Below are positions 31,771 to 42,651 of a DNA stretch of 64,000 nucleotides, piece after piece. The stretch is taken from assembly GCA_036924285.1 (NCBI GenBank), contig JAYKYS010000007.1, positions 1,860,001 to 1,924,000 of the forward strand. Reading direction: 5' to 3'. Origin of the DNA: Asterella californica. Taxonomy: Eukaryota > Streptophyta > Marchantiopsida > Marchantiales > Aytoniaceae. Every line of letters begins with the position of its first letter. Position 1 is the stretch's first letter. The translations under genes and the position numbers were made by a program. The notes under the pieces are model-generated. The model was not told the origin of the DNA. It saw only the letters and a program-made list of their open reading frames with translations, and ran no database searches.

Positions 31771-32842
31771 TATATTACGTATCTACTAGTATAGAGAGAG
31801 TACAGACAAAAAAGTTTCAAAATTTGTAATTAACTGCTTGCGACATCTTCTAACAACACATGTTGGTTGTTTATCCGGTTGGTCTACAATGAAGTCTAGC
31901 ATTGCACAGACGTCGGTTCAAACTTTCTGAAGTTTATAGGTCGTTTGATGTAGGTGGGATAAGGTATCAGTTGGGAGCTCCGTACCTCTTACATCAAGAA
32001 CCTTGTCGAAGTTGGTGACTATAGTTCTGGTGTTGGTATTAAACCGAATCCACAATTTTCACGTTATGGTGCAAATGAATATGGAACTAACTACAATTCC
32101 AAGACCGTAAACTGCTCCCACCCAACAATTTCTGTCACAGACTCATTATTAAAAGCTTGTATTGAATATATTACGAGGGCTACATATGTTCTCTCATCGA
32201 TCTTCACGAACCTACAGTTTTATGGACGTTATTCTAGAGGTCGAGCTACATGTTTGGAGTCCAACACCTGACTTTGAAGCCAATTGGGTTTTATACATTT
32301 CTAATTTAATCATGCTTAAATGTGTCAAGTATGATCTAATAAAAATACTCATTTCTTCATATAATTTTCGATAAACTCGTTTAAATTCATCATGTAACTC
32401 ATGCAATAACCAACTAGTCCAGCTGATAGATGCGGAGACATTAAAATATTCCAGACACATTTTCAATAGAGCAGTTATACACGTTGTGCACATATTAGAC
32501 TACACAATACAACTTATTAGTACTTCTAGATAGTTCGGACTTCTTGTAAATCTCGAAATCCGGACATTTTCGGCTACTACGACGAAGTCTCGGAAGTTTC
32601 TTCTGAACCTTCCGGGTTCAGAGGGTTTGAGTCCATGTGAGACTGTCAGTGCAGCGTGAGATGTTGATTGTTTGATTGTCCATAACATTTCTTTCTCGGA
32701 CGCAAATATGAGAGTAGGAGAGACGAAAATAACACCGGCATATGTGGATTTTACCATGAGGTTAAATTCTGAATACTTGTACGGTACTGGCGAACTTCGA
32801 GCTGGTTTTTAACTTTCCTCCCAACTGGTTGGCAGGCATGAA
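31771..32842. other. No gene supported
   Basis: AT-rich spacer without convincing coding potential or recognisable repeats. Confidence 0.4.
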
Positions 32843-32914
32843 GTCTTAATAGCTCAGTGGTAGAGCGTCAGTCTTGAGAACTGAAGGTCCAGAGTTCGAT
32901 TCTCTGTGGAGGCA
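32843..32914 (+). tRNA. tRNA-like gene, anticodon UGA, short variable loop
   Basis: 72 nt folding as a cloverleaf: D arm GCTC/GAGC, anticodon stem TCAGT/ACTGA with loop CTTGAGA (anticodon TGA), variable loop AGGTC, T arm CAGAG-TTCGATT-CTCTG. Internal promoter boxes are good (A: TAGCTCAGTGG; B: GAGTTCGATTC). The acceptor stem is imperfect (GTCTTAA with TGGAGGC: two G-T pairs and one A-G mismatch). UGA would read serine UCA, but serine tRNAs have a long variable arm and this does not. The body resembles a eukaryotic tRNA-Met backbone (TCAGT-loop-ACTGA, GAAGGTC). It could be a mutated tRNA gene or pseudogene. No intron is seen. Confidence 0.55.
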
Positions 32915-33446
32915 GACGTTATATATGTTGGTATACGTTTTAGAATCATATATATAATTAATCATATCGTCCACTGCTTTGTTACTGTGCTTAGCATAGC
33001 TATACGTCGGCTGTGAAGAGTTTTTGTCACGACGGAGCTAACTTTTTTCCTTCTTTTTTTCCATATTGTTTCTTTTTTTTCTTTTGACGGACGGAACTAA
33101 CAAAACGGAAGAGTTATCTTCTTCAGATGAATCTAGTGATAACAACACCATGGACATTTCAAGCTCGAGGAGAAAGCAGGAGCTTTACTGTACCGGTTCT
33201 TCATCGTCCGACGAAGCTTCTGATTCTGACGAAAGTGAATCCAAAAGTGACTGAAGGACAAAATAACCTTCAGCACCATTACTGTCAACTTTGGAGCAAG
33301 ATGGGTTTGTGGTGATTTGGTAAGAAAACGAGTCGTGAGGTGTGTCGAACATGAATAAAACGGTTAGTAGGAGATGAGGTCACTAACGTATAACTCGTTG
33401 TTCTTGCTATGCGTTAGAATAGTTATACTTCGATTGTGAAAACCGG
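32915..33446 (+). other. Spacer with a Ser/Asp/Glu-rich open frame (possible exon)
   Basis: After a long pyrimidine tract (33045-33085) a frame to 33254 encodes an acidic serine-rich tail (SSSDESSDNNTMDISSSRRK...SSSSDEASDSDESESKSD). Such tails occur in nuclear proteins and at CK2 sites, but no upstream exon or certain acceptor was found. The element B target site CCGG (33443-33446) lies at the end. Confidence 0.25.
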
Positions 33447-34099
33447 TGTCGTGTCGTGGACCGGCTCCTACTTGAAATTCAAACTTCGATACTTGTTGCT
33501 CCAAAGACACTCATGAGAAGACAAGCTAGGCTCCAGCTTACGGGCTTTTGGCACAATCTCAGATCTCCATTTTCATCACATAGATGGGTAGAGCTCCTTG
33601 TCGGCTTTCCAAAGGCACTTTGTCTACTTCGTTTGGACGCCTAGTGGAGAAGTTACAGGACTCGAAAGATGGAGAAAATAAGCTAGGCCCCAGCTTACGG
33701 GTTTTTGGCACCACTTCGGATCTTCGTTCTTATTGCACCAGTGGATAGAGCTCCTTGTCAGCATTCCATAGGCACTTTGTCTACTTCGTTTGGACGCATA
33801 GTGAAGAAGTTACAGGACTCGAAAGATGGAGAAAACAAGCTAGGCCCCAGCTTACGAGCTTTTGGCACAACTTCGGATCTTTACTTTTATCGCATAGATG
33901 GATAGAGCTCGTTGTCAGCTTTCCATGGGCATCTTGTTTATTTCGTTTGGACATCCAGAGAAGAAGTTATGCGATTCGGAAAAAGGTAAAATCAAGCTAG
34001 ACCCCTAGTTACTTGCTGACTGGGTATTTAGGGCTTCAGGCGTTATATCAAACACGCAAGGGGCCTGCTTCTTATTATTGAGAGTTGAACTTCGTACGT
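33447..34099 (+). repeat. Element B 5' LTR, first piece
   Basis: Matches 52441-53095 with a few substitutions. Contains three ~156-bp tandem units. Ends ttcgtacgt, of which acgt (34096-34099) is the left copy of element A's target duplication. Confidence 0.93.
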
Positions 34100-36354
34100 T
34101 GTCGAGTTGAGAGTCTTTCTTGGGGAGGGCGGACCTCCTGACTGTGATCGATCAGAGAAAAATGACCAGAAAAGAAAAATAGGTTGCTGCTGACGATGTG
34201 ATCTCAAAACACTGCTCCTTGTGCTCACCAATTACAAAAACAAGCACTCAAACACACCCTGGGTACACACATAGGTCTCTCAAGATTCAATTAACTTTAT
34301 TACAGTGTCGTCTGCACCACCAATTTCTCCAACTGTACAGAAAATCTCTCCCTTCCTCTCCTGCGCACCTGTCTTCACCCGTCAAGCCAAAAGTCTACCC
34401 AGTACGTCTCAATCTGAACCTAATAGAGAAATTCGGACCCCTGAATCTTATTCCTCTCCTTGCCCCAACTGAAACTCTCAGAAATCTGATCCAACGTCGA
34501 TCAAAAGTCCCCTGTAGATTTCCAAACGATCTCTCTCAATGAAACTGCCTCCTGAGAGTAATTTCTCCTCCGTACAGTTTATTGGACAACGTCCAAGCTT
34601 AAAACTCCTGCCCCTCTCCCTACGATGGTCTCCAAATTCAATCTGTCCCCCCTTTGATCTTTCCCCAGCTTCTTAGCTTCTCCTGCGTGTTCTCGCTTCA
34701 GCTCTCTCCGAAAACCTTCCTTTGCCAAACTGTCCTCGATCCCCTAGTCGTCGCAGGTATTTTACCTAAAAGTTAAGGCCCCAGCTTAAGCTGCCCCCCT
34801 GCTGTCCTTATAAGCGCAGTCACTTATCAGAAGCAGGGCCTTAGCTAAGCTGCCCCCCCTCTTAAACTCTAATTCTCCTCCTTCCGCCTCCGCTGTAATC
34901 TTCCGCTTCAAGCTTCCGCAGTAATCTTCCGCTTCCGCTGTAGTTTTCCGCTTCCGCTGTAATATTCCGCTTCAAGCTTCCGCGGTAATCTTCCGCTTCC
35001 GCTGTGGTTTTCCGCTTCCGCTGTAATCTTCCGCTTCAAGCTTCCGCAGTAATCTTCCGCTTCCACTATAATCTTCCGCTTCAAGCTTCCGCGGTAATCT
35101 TCCGCTTCCGCTGTAACATTCCGCTTCAAGCTTCCGCGGTAATCTTCCGCTTCCGCTGTAGTTTTCCGCTTCCGCGATAATCTTCCGCTTCCACTGTAAT
35201 CTTCCGCTTCAAACTTCCGCGGTAATCTTCCGCTTCCGCTGTAGTTTTCCGCTTCAAGCTTCCGCGGTAATCTTCCGCTTTCGCTGTAGTTTTCCACTTC
35301 AAGCTTCCGCTGTAATCTTCCGCTTCCGCTGTAATTTTCCGCTTCAAGCTTCCGCGGTAATCTTCCGCTTCCGCTGTGGTTTTCCGCTTCAAACTTCCGT
35401 GGTAATCTTCCGCTTCCATTGTAATCTTTCGCTTTAATTTTAAGGCCCCATCTAAAGCTGTTCCTCTGCTGCCCTTATGCGTACATAATAATCAGCAAAA
35501 GTTTCCCGTGCCCTCGATGCCATCTTGATGCCACCCTGAATATACTACAAGCCATCCAATGTAGGCCGAAGCCCCAACACTTATGAGGCCGCCCCACAGG
35601 GCTTACAGCCCCCCCATATGCGCACCAGGTATCTCCCATAGTATATTCAGGATGGCATGCGGAGGCTTAGGCCAGGAAGCCCACGATTAAGGAAGATACC
35701 GGTCTCCCGCCCCTAGATATGCAGGACGTGGCTGCATATCAACATAGACTCCCTTCCAGGAGGCCAACATGCCGGAATAGGAACCAGAGGCCAGGAGGGA
35801 TTGATCCTGAGACCACTTCCCTCCTAGGCAGGCGCCCTATCACTGGGATGGCCTTTGGTTCCGTTCAAGAAGGTAAAAACTTTTGTACATATGTTTACTT
35901 GAAGAAATTCTTCTGTAAAACCTTCACTAGCCTTTCCTACACTAACTTCTCTATACAACTCCGTTTTTAATGAACAAGGAGTCAAAACTATAGTATTTGT
36001 GAACACCTACACGCTCACGCTATCCGATTTTGAGTTCGAGTCACGAACCAGAATCGACAGATTTCCCTCTTTCACATATTTCACAGCCTAAAACTCGTAC
36101 TAACTATTGCTTAAAACACTTTCTGTCAAAACTAGAAGCATGAGGTCGCTCTCCTCGTCGAGCTTTGCATTCTGGTGTCTCTCGACTCCTTTAGGGGTGA
36201 TATTCTAACCCAAGCTTGGGGGCAGCTTGTCAAGCATAGCCCCAGCTTAGCTCCTGCCTACCTTGTTAAGCTGCAGGGCAGCTTCCTTTACACAATATAG
36301 AAAAAAGTCTCTCTGCAATACTTTTCACTGTATAGACCTATGTACAATACGACA
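34100..36354 (-). repeat. Element A 3' LTR (2255 bp)
   Basis: Holds the CTTCCGC minisatellite (34880-35440), an inverted pair ccctgaatatacta (35550 region) and tagtatattcagg (35640 region), and a perfect 9-bp hairpin gatatgcag/ctgcatatc near 35714-35740. It is 122 bp shorter than the other LTR, mostly because of repeat number. Confidence 0.94.
34880..35440. repeat. CTTCCGC-based minisatellite in element A 3' LTR
   Basis: Higher-order repeats of the words cttccgctgtaat, cttccgcttcaag and cttccgcggtaat, period about 13-40 bp. Minus-strand translations give SGSGRLPRKLEAE-like repeats, which are by-products of the repeat and not a gene. Confidence 0.92.
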
Positions 36355-36371
36355 TTCACCCCCTCCAAACC
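36355..36371 (-). promoter_or_regulatory. Element A polypurine tract
   Basis: Minus-strand ggtttggagggggtgaa directly before the 3' LTR start; nearly the same core (agggggtgga) precedes the 3' LTR of element B. Confidence 0.8.
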
Positions 36372-36399
36372 TGCACATCCTCTGGTATGTGCCAATCCG

Positions 36400-39300
36400 T
36401 CACCGATCCTCGTGGTCCTCCGAATCGTCCTCGCTCTCTTCGACCGTCTCAGAAAAGTCTTCATTTGCTCCTGTCTGCTCTGAACCTAAGAACTCAGCTA
36501 GCTCCACAGTCTCCCCTCTCTTCTTGAATAACTTCACTCGTTTCCCTGCAACTGGAAGCCTTAAAGGCGTGCCATCTAGCTCTTGCAAGGAATAAGTAGC
36601 ATTCTGATGTACATCAGAGACAAGGTAAGGGCCAAACCACCTTCTCGAAAACTTTCGAACTGTAGAGTGTTGGTTCTCCAATGTGCTGTCGTATACCAAC
36701 ACCCAGTCCCCAACTTGTATCGGTTTTGGTCGTAGTCGGTGAGTCTTATCAAACCTCTCCTTGTTCCCAAGTCGAGCCGCCTTCAACCGTCGTTGCGCTT
36801 CAGCAAGATCCTCCTCTCTACATTCTAGCTGTCTGATTCGTAGTGAGAGAAGTTGCACACGATTCATATTATCTTCCCATGGCAAGGTAGCCCAAGTAGG
36901 AAGATCTTCTTCTGCTGGCATCATCGGTTTCTGTCCTAACATTAACTCAACAGGCATATATCCTGTAGTAGAACAATGAGTTGTTCTATCTGCCCATAGA
37001 GCAAAAGGGAGTAACCTAGGCCACTCTCTATGCTTACCATCACACGCCTTCACCAAAGCCTGAACTATCGATGGATGTCCTCGCTCACTCTTGCCAATCC
37101 CCTCTGGATTCATCGCAGTAGTAAGCTTGAGCTTCACACCATATCGAGCAAAAAACTCTTTCGCTTCCGTACCGCGTAGTTCTCCCCTATCTGCCCGTAG
37201 CCTTCCTACAGACCCATATCTACAGATAATATCCTCAAGAACAAACTTACATATCCCTTCTATGGTCTTCGTCCTCAAAGCTCGTCCTTCTACAAAGTTG
37301 GACAGGTCTTCACGAGCCAAAACCAAATATCGCATGCCCCATAACCCTAGAGGCATTACCACCAAGTCGAGAACCCACTGGAAGTGAATACAAGGCGGAT
37401 AAGTTGGCACGAGACCGTCTCTATACCGCATCTTCGAATAGAACTGGCAGTGTAAGCAGGAACTGACGTAGTTCATCACATCCTGGTACAGACCTTTCCA
37501 CCAATACCTTTCCTTCAACTTGACGTAGGTAGCCCAAGTCCCTCGATGTCCGGCCCACAAAGTATCATGGAACTCCTTCATCAGTTGCTGCTTAGTCTGC
37601 AGATCGTCCACTACTCGTATGAACAACCCATCTCTCCTCTGTGGCCGTCTCCAAAGATACCCATCATGCAGAAGATAGTTGTAAGCTTGTTTCCTTATCT
37701 CTCTGAACTCTACTTTGCTCCATCTCTCTTGCCTCTCCAACAAGCTCAGATAATACCCTATGTCACGAAGTCTACCTGTGTAAAGCTCCTCTCTAAACAT
37801 CAACGGCTCCAAATTCGTAGCCCGTCGATTAACCTGACACTGAGCATCCTTTCTCTCCTCTTCCTCAGCTTCTGAAATCATGACATCCTCGTCTACAAAT
37901 CGAGCTCTTGATAACATGTCTGCGACCATATTCTCCTTTCCTTTTATATGCTTCAGCTCTGGATTCAAGCTTCTAATATAGGCAATCCAACGTAACATCG
38001 CTATGTCTGGCGTGCTACAGTTGGATATCATGCCTAGTAGAGGTAGACAATCCGTTTCTAGAACTACATGAGCACCAATCAAAAACTCACGGTCTGTCTT
38101 CATCGCTGTCACCGCTCCCCACAACTCACGTTTCACCTGAGGATAATCTCGTTGCCTGTCTGTCAAGATCTTAGCTCCAAACCTAGAGGTAAACCGCATA
38201 CCATCCGCATCATCTTGACCTATTGCCCAGCCAATCGCCTTTGGACTAGTATCTACTGTAATAGTAACAGGTCTCCCACACCCATAGTCTACTTTTCTCA
38301 GAACAGGTGGAGACTGTAGAGCCTCCTTCAGCCTATTCATAGCTTCTCTATGGACTGAGGTCCATACAAGCCTCTTACCCTTCCTCAATAATGCATACAA
38401 AGGCTCAGCAACATGAGCATAATGAGGAATGGATAAACGATAAAATACACAAGCACCTAGAAAACGTCGAACCTCCGTGATGTTCTTACAGTCTGCCATC
38501 CTAGCTATAGCTTCAACCTTCTCCGGGTTTGGTCGCCTTCCAAAAGCACCACACAGATGTCCAACCACTAAAATCTCAGACACACCAAACTTGGACTAAG
38601 CTCCTGACAGGGTGAGATGCATCTCCTCCAGTCGAGTCAAGATACGTTCTACATCCTTGATATGGTCTGTAACAAACCTTCTACATCCATTCGCAAGTAG
38701 TGCTTCATTCTTGTCTTCAACCGCGCAACCCTTTATAGGAATATCATCTAGAAACGGAATGGTAACATCAGGCACAAACTCCCTCAGTACCTTATGCATC
38801 GCATTCTGCATATGAGCCACCGAGTTCGTTGCTCCTTGTGGAAGAGTACACATCCGCATCAATCCCAAGGGCGTACGCATAGTAGTTAAATCTCTACTCT
38901 CCACAGCCAGCTGGAACTGATCATAACCAGAATATAGATCTCCTATCGAATAAATAGCTCTCCCTGCAAATGCCTCTGCTACCTCTTCAATCACAGGACC
39001 CGTCCCAACGTTACGTATGGTTACGTTATTCGCAGGCTGTAAGTCTTGAATAAAACGCAAAGCTCCTGACTTCTTGGGCACAGTGAACCACCTGCTAGAA
39101 TATGGCCCCATAGACGGCTCAAGTATCCCCATCTGTACCTTCTCTTTCAACAACTCGATGAGCTTAGGCAACAAAGCACGAGGAACTGGGATCGGTTTCA
39201 AGTCCCAAGGCACATGAGGGATTGTGAATATAACCATAGGCGCTATAACCTTTGGGTCCACACAACCTATCTCCTCTGCTGAAAAAGAGAACGCTTTACC

Positions 39301-40023
39301 ATGCTTCACTATCATCTGTTCAAACACTGCCTTCTCGTCCTCAGTCAAGAAATCACCCCCTCCTATCTGGAGCTCCTTCAATGTCTCCTCAGTAAACTGG
39401 TGTCCTACTCGTCTATGATCATGCAAAATAGGCTCAGTCCCCACTAGCTGTACTTGCTGCTGGGAGTTAGCAGGTAGTTGAGCTACTACCGGTCTTACCT
39501 TTCTCAGTACAGATTTGTACTTCGCATGGACATCTGCTTCCTGAGGGAGCGCACACCAACAACTTGCTTCTCTCCCTTCATTATTCTGCATTGGATGAGG
39601 AAAGAACTGCACGTATGTAGCAATCTCCTCATATATGCGTCGAGAGTGGATAGGGATCACCACCACACTATTTTCCCCCTCCATCAATCTACTCACATTA
39701 TCTAACCAACCGACAACTGACTGTACAGACATAAACTCTTCAAACAACCCAGAAACCACTTCGTCTTCAGGTAGAACTCCTACACGGCACAACTCTGATA
39801 CCTGTTTCACCACCCATCTTTTTGTATTTTTCTCCATATCTTCAACTCTTGTAAATCGACTCCACCCATCTGCCTCAAACATCAGCAATCCAGACTGCCA
39901 ACTCTGTACACCACACTTGTCTCCAGACCTTTGTACATGTTTTGCTTCCAATCCTAACGGGACCTCAACAGTAGGTTCTACACCCCTGTCTTCCCGCTCT
40001 ACAGGAGTGGACTGTGAAAACCC
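36400..40023 (-). CDS. pol: Element A pol (RT, RNase H, integrase), one internal stop
   Basis: The frame opens at 40023, inside the end of gag and in the -1 frame. RT motifs: SSRWFTVPKK, LRFIQDLQPAN, YSIGDLYSGYDQFQL, LPQGATNSVAHM and the catalytic FLDD in IPFLDDIPIKG. A TAG at 38596-38598 sits where element B has lysine (GAKSTFGV); the frame then continues. RNase H has TVDTSPKAIGWAIGQDD and LETDCLPLLGM. Integrase has HDTLWAGHRGTW...CLHC and the D, D, E residues in DLVVMPLGLW, RADRGELRG and GIGKSERGH. No chromodomain is seen. Without the stop the product would be ~1200 residues. RT signature words such as LPQGATNSV...FLDDIPIKG differ from TE1's and remind me of fungal gypsy elements (inference). 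Confidence 0.92.
39981..40023 (-). promoter_or_regulatory. Element A -1 ribosomal frameshift signal (candidate)
   Basis: In the gag frame the heptamer reads G GGT TTT (40023-40017), a canonical X XXY YYZ slippery site. A 7-nt spacer (40016-40010) is followed by a 9-bp stem, CACTCCTGT (40009-40001) with ACAGGGGTG (39989-39981), one pair being G-U. The 11-nt loop is AGAGCGGGAAG. Pol is in the -1 frame and opens exactly at the heptamer. Confidence 0.75.
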
Positions 40024-42590
40024 TTACATCTCTTCGTCTGAGAATCTCTAAGGGTTTGTCGGTTCCGTTCATGTCTTGAACGAACCGTTAAAAACTGTAC
40101 TGAGTACTTGTCATCAGGACTCCGAACTCTGGCATAATGAGACCCGTCGTTCATCACCTTTGTCTCCATTCGAACAGCGGTGATGTATGGTTGGCCCAGT
40201 ATGACAGGATAGGAGGCAGACGACTGTACAAAGAAATGCTGATCAACCTCTACATCTCCAATCTTCACACGCATATTAGGACAAGCTCCGTATAACTCAC
40301 CCTTCTGATTATTTGCTGCACGGAGTACCCAACCATGATTCTTTTCGATTGACCACTGCCCCTTCTCATACACCTCCTTAGAAATGATGTTGATCTCCGA
40401 ACCGTGATCCACAAGTGCAGGTACTGGCTCAGAAAGTCCCCCAAGTCGAACCTGCATCTCAGTTGTCGCTCTTGCCCAGTGCTTTTCTTTGAAATCGCTG
40501 TCCGCGCTTGACATATCCTCCTCATACTCTTCATCTTCATTCTCAATAACAGCAGGACCAGCAACCCATGCCTCATACTTATCACCTCTGAACGGATCAA
40601 CACCAATAGCATCTACTGCCCCAACCATCTGACTATTTACTTGTTCAGTCAATACTTGTCTCTTTCTCTTCATGATGTCTATTATCAACTCATGAAACTC
40701 TCTCTTTGCGATACCAAGCACTTCACGAAGAGTAAACTCAACTCTAGCATCCAAAATGCGTTGCTCTAGAACAGCACGCAAGTCTGTTGTTGTTTCGATG
40801 TCTGCCGCTAACTTGTAAGCTGGAGCTTTCCCCTTCTCCTGCGCTGTAAACCTCTTTCCTCGTACTCTATCTGTAGCAGTAGTCTCCTGTGGCAAATCCT
40901 GCACACCTTCCATAGGGTCTACTGTAGGTGGTGGAGCTGTAGAGGTAGAAGGTATATCCTCTGCAGCAGGAAATCTACCAGCTGGTACAGATGGTGATGG
41001 TTCCGCTGCTCTCCTCCTCGTAATCCTCCGACGGTCACCATCCTCTGGTACCCCTGCATCTAAATCAGAAGCATCCCGTCTTCTTTTATCTTCCACCATG
41101 GCATCCTGCTCACTGCTCACTTCTAAAAATGCTCGAATAGAAGTTGCATCCACTGGGCCCCTCCATCCAGTAGCTCTCCTAATGCTTTCAGCACCTCTCT
41201 TCATCATTTCAACTGAGACCTCATTAGCCTGCTCAACCATAGTTGGGTTAGCGCGCACCTCAACCTTCCTAGTATACACATCAGCCTCTGCAGAACCCGC
41301 AATCATCGCTGTAGTATTCGCGCCAGTAAGTGCTGGAAGAGAACTCCTCATTCCTCCTCTCCCAAAATACGTGTTCAGAGGCTGCCCTGTGGCAGTTAAG
41401 TACAACCTGTTATTCTGATAGTTGACTACGCCCTCTCGCAAGGCAACCGCCAAGTCTTGACAGTCTCCTCTGAGATGATCTGGACTGTCGCACCAAATAC
41501 ATCTCCTGGTAAAAGTTCCTCCTATAGGTCGAGCACCTGGTGCAACTGGTCGTTGGTCTCTCCTCAGGTCTGCCACCTCAACCCTCAAATCTCTCAGCTG
41601 TTGAGTGAGTTCTTCTATCAAGTTATGTTGATTTCGATTCTCAACAGATCGCTGTTGCTGTCTAGGTCCTCTCTGTGCTGGGATAGGTACTGCAGGCGCT
41701 TGAGCAATCACTTGGGGAACCACTATGGGTGCTTGAGGAATCACAATAGGTGCCCGAGGTATTGTAGGAGGAGCTACATGAACTTGAGGAGGTACTCTCT
41801 GCTGCTCTGGTAAGGTTTCTAGCTGTAACACCATCCTACCACGACGTTGCCTAGCAAGGGTAGATACTGCTTCTTCCACTCTCCTCCAATCAGATGTAAC
41901 TCCCCCTTCAGTCCCTCGATCAGCCAACATGAAACAAAGTCTATCTGCTGTGAACTCATCCAGAGCCCCCAAGAACAACTCCGTCTTCCTAGCATCCAGC
42001 GTCAACTTCTCTAGACCAGAAAGCTGAGAGTATCTCTTCTCAAACTCACGAATTACCTCATTCAATCCCATGGAACGTCCAGGCTGACGCTCTATCCAGT
42101 CCATGAGAGTTCTTCTGGTGACTCTTTCAGAGTCCTCTTCTAGAAACTCTTCTCTCAATGCACGCTCAAACAAAGTCCACCCACCTAGATGTCTTCTCTG
42201 TAAATTTCTCACCTTCTCTCTCAGTTCAGGGACAACAGTCAACTCAAAGCTCAGAATTACCTCAACTTCAGGTGCCCTGACCAACTCCATCTCACCCACA
42301 TACTCTCGCAGGTACCTAGTAACATCTCTTCCATCAAATCGTCCACATCGACCAACAATTGCTTGTAACGCCCTTGTGGACTTCTGCTCAGCTCCTCCAA
42401 TTGCAGGCTGCTGCTGAATCAAGGCAGCCAACGCCTGAAGAATCTGAGACGTGTCTACAGCAGGCTGTGCTGTTGCTGTTGGAACCACTGTAGGCCCTCC
42501 TTGAGAGCCAGTTCCATCTTGACCAGGAATCCCTTGAACAGGAGCACCTTGAGCAGCAGCAACACCTTGTACGGCAGCACTGTGATCCAT
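39999..42590 (-). CDS. gag-pro: Element A gag-protease polyprotein
   Basis: 863 residues starting ATG (MDHSAAVQGVAAAQG). The N-terminal 300 residues are gag (GRFDGRDVTRYLREYVGEME, WTLFERALREEFLEED) followed by a Pro/Val/Gln-rich stretch. One CCHC knuckle CIWCDSPDHLRGDC is at 364-377. A charged linker leads to an aspartic protease with LVDHGSEINIISKEVY; D728 starts a DHG triad, unlike the usual DTG/DSG. The conserved LGQPYITAVRMETK follows. The ORF ends GFHSPLL at 39999 and overlaps pol by ~25 nt. The frame is undamaged. Confidence 0.93.
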   Translation of the reverse strand: MDHSAAVQGVAAAQGAPVQGIPGQDGTGSQGGPTVVPTATAQPAVDTSQILQALAALIQQQPAIGGAEQKSTRALQAIVGRCGRFDGRDVTRYLREYVGEMELVRAPEVEVILSFELTVVPELREKVRNLQRRHLGGWTLFERALREEFLEEDSERVTRRTLMDWIERQPGRSMGLNEVIREFEKRYSQLSGLEKLTLDARKTELFLGALDEFTADRLCFMLADRGTEGGVTSDWRRVEEAVSTLARQRRGRMVLQLETLPEQQRVPPQVHVAPPTIPRAPIVIPQAPIVVPQVIAQAPAVPIPAQRGPRQQQRSVENRNQHNLIEELTQQLRDLRVEVADLRRDQRPVAPGARPIGGTFTRRCIWCDSPDHLRGDCQDLAVALREGVVNYQNNRLYLTATGQPLNTYFGRGGMRSSLPALTGANTTAMIAGSAEADVYTRKVEVRANPTMVEQANEVSVEMMKRGAESIRRATGWRGPVDATSIRAFLEVSSEQDAMVEDKRRRDASDLDAGVPEDGDRRRITRRRAAEPSPSVPAGRFPAAEDIPSTSTAPPPTVDPMEGVQDLPQETTATDRVRGKRFTAQEKGKAPAYKLAADIETTTDLRAVLEQRILDARVEFTLREVLGIAKREFHELIIDIMKRKRQVLTEQVNSQMVGAVDAIGVDPFRGDKYEAWVAGPAVIENEDEEYEEDMSSADSDFKEKHWARATTEMQVRLGGLSEPVPALVDHGSEINIISKEVYEKGQWSIEKNHGWVLRAANNQKGELYGACPNMRVKIGDVEVDQHFFVQSSASYPVILGQPYITAVRMETKVMNDGSHYARVRSPDDKYSVQFLTVRSRHERNRQTLRDSQTKRCKGFHSPLL

Positions 42591-42631
42591 CTTCTCAATT
42601 CAGTCAATCTCCAAATCAATCACCCCAATAG

Positions 42632-42649
42632 CTCTCAGTGGAAGCACCA
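42632..42649 (-). promoter_or_regulatory. Element A primer-binding site
   Basis: TGGTGCTTCCACTGAGAG, 2 bp after the 5' LTR end on the minus strand; starts TGG. Its tRNA partner is not identified. Confidence 0.7.
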
Positions 42650-42651
42650 GA

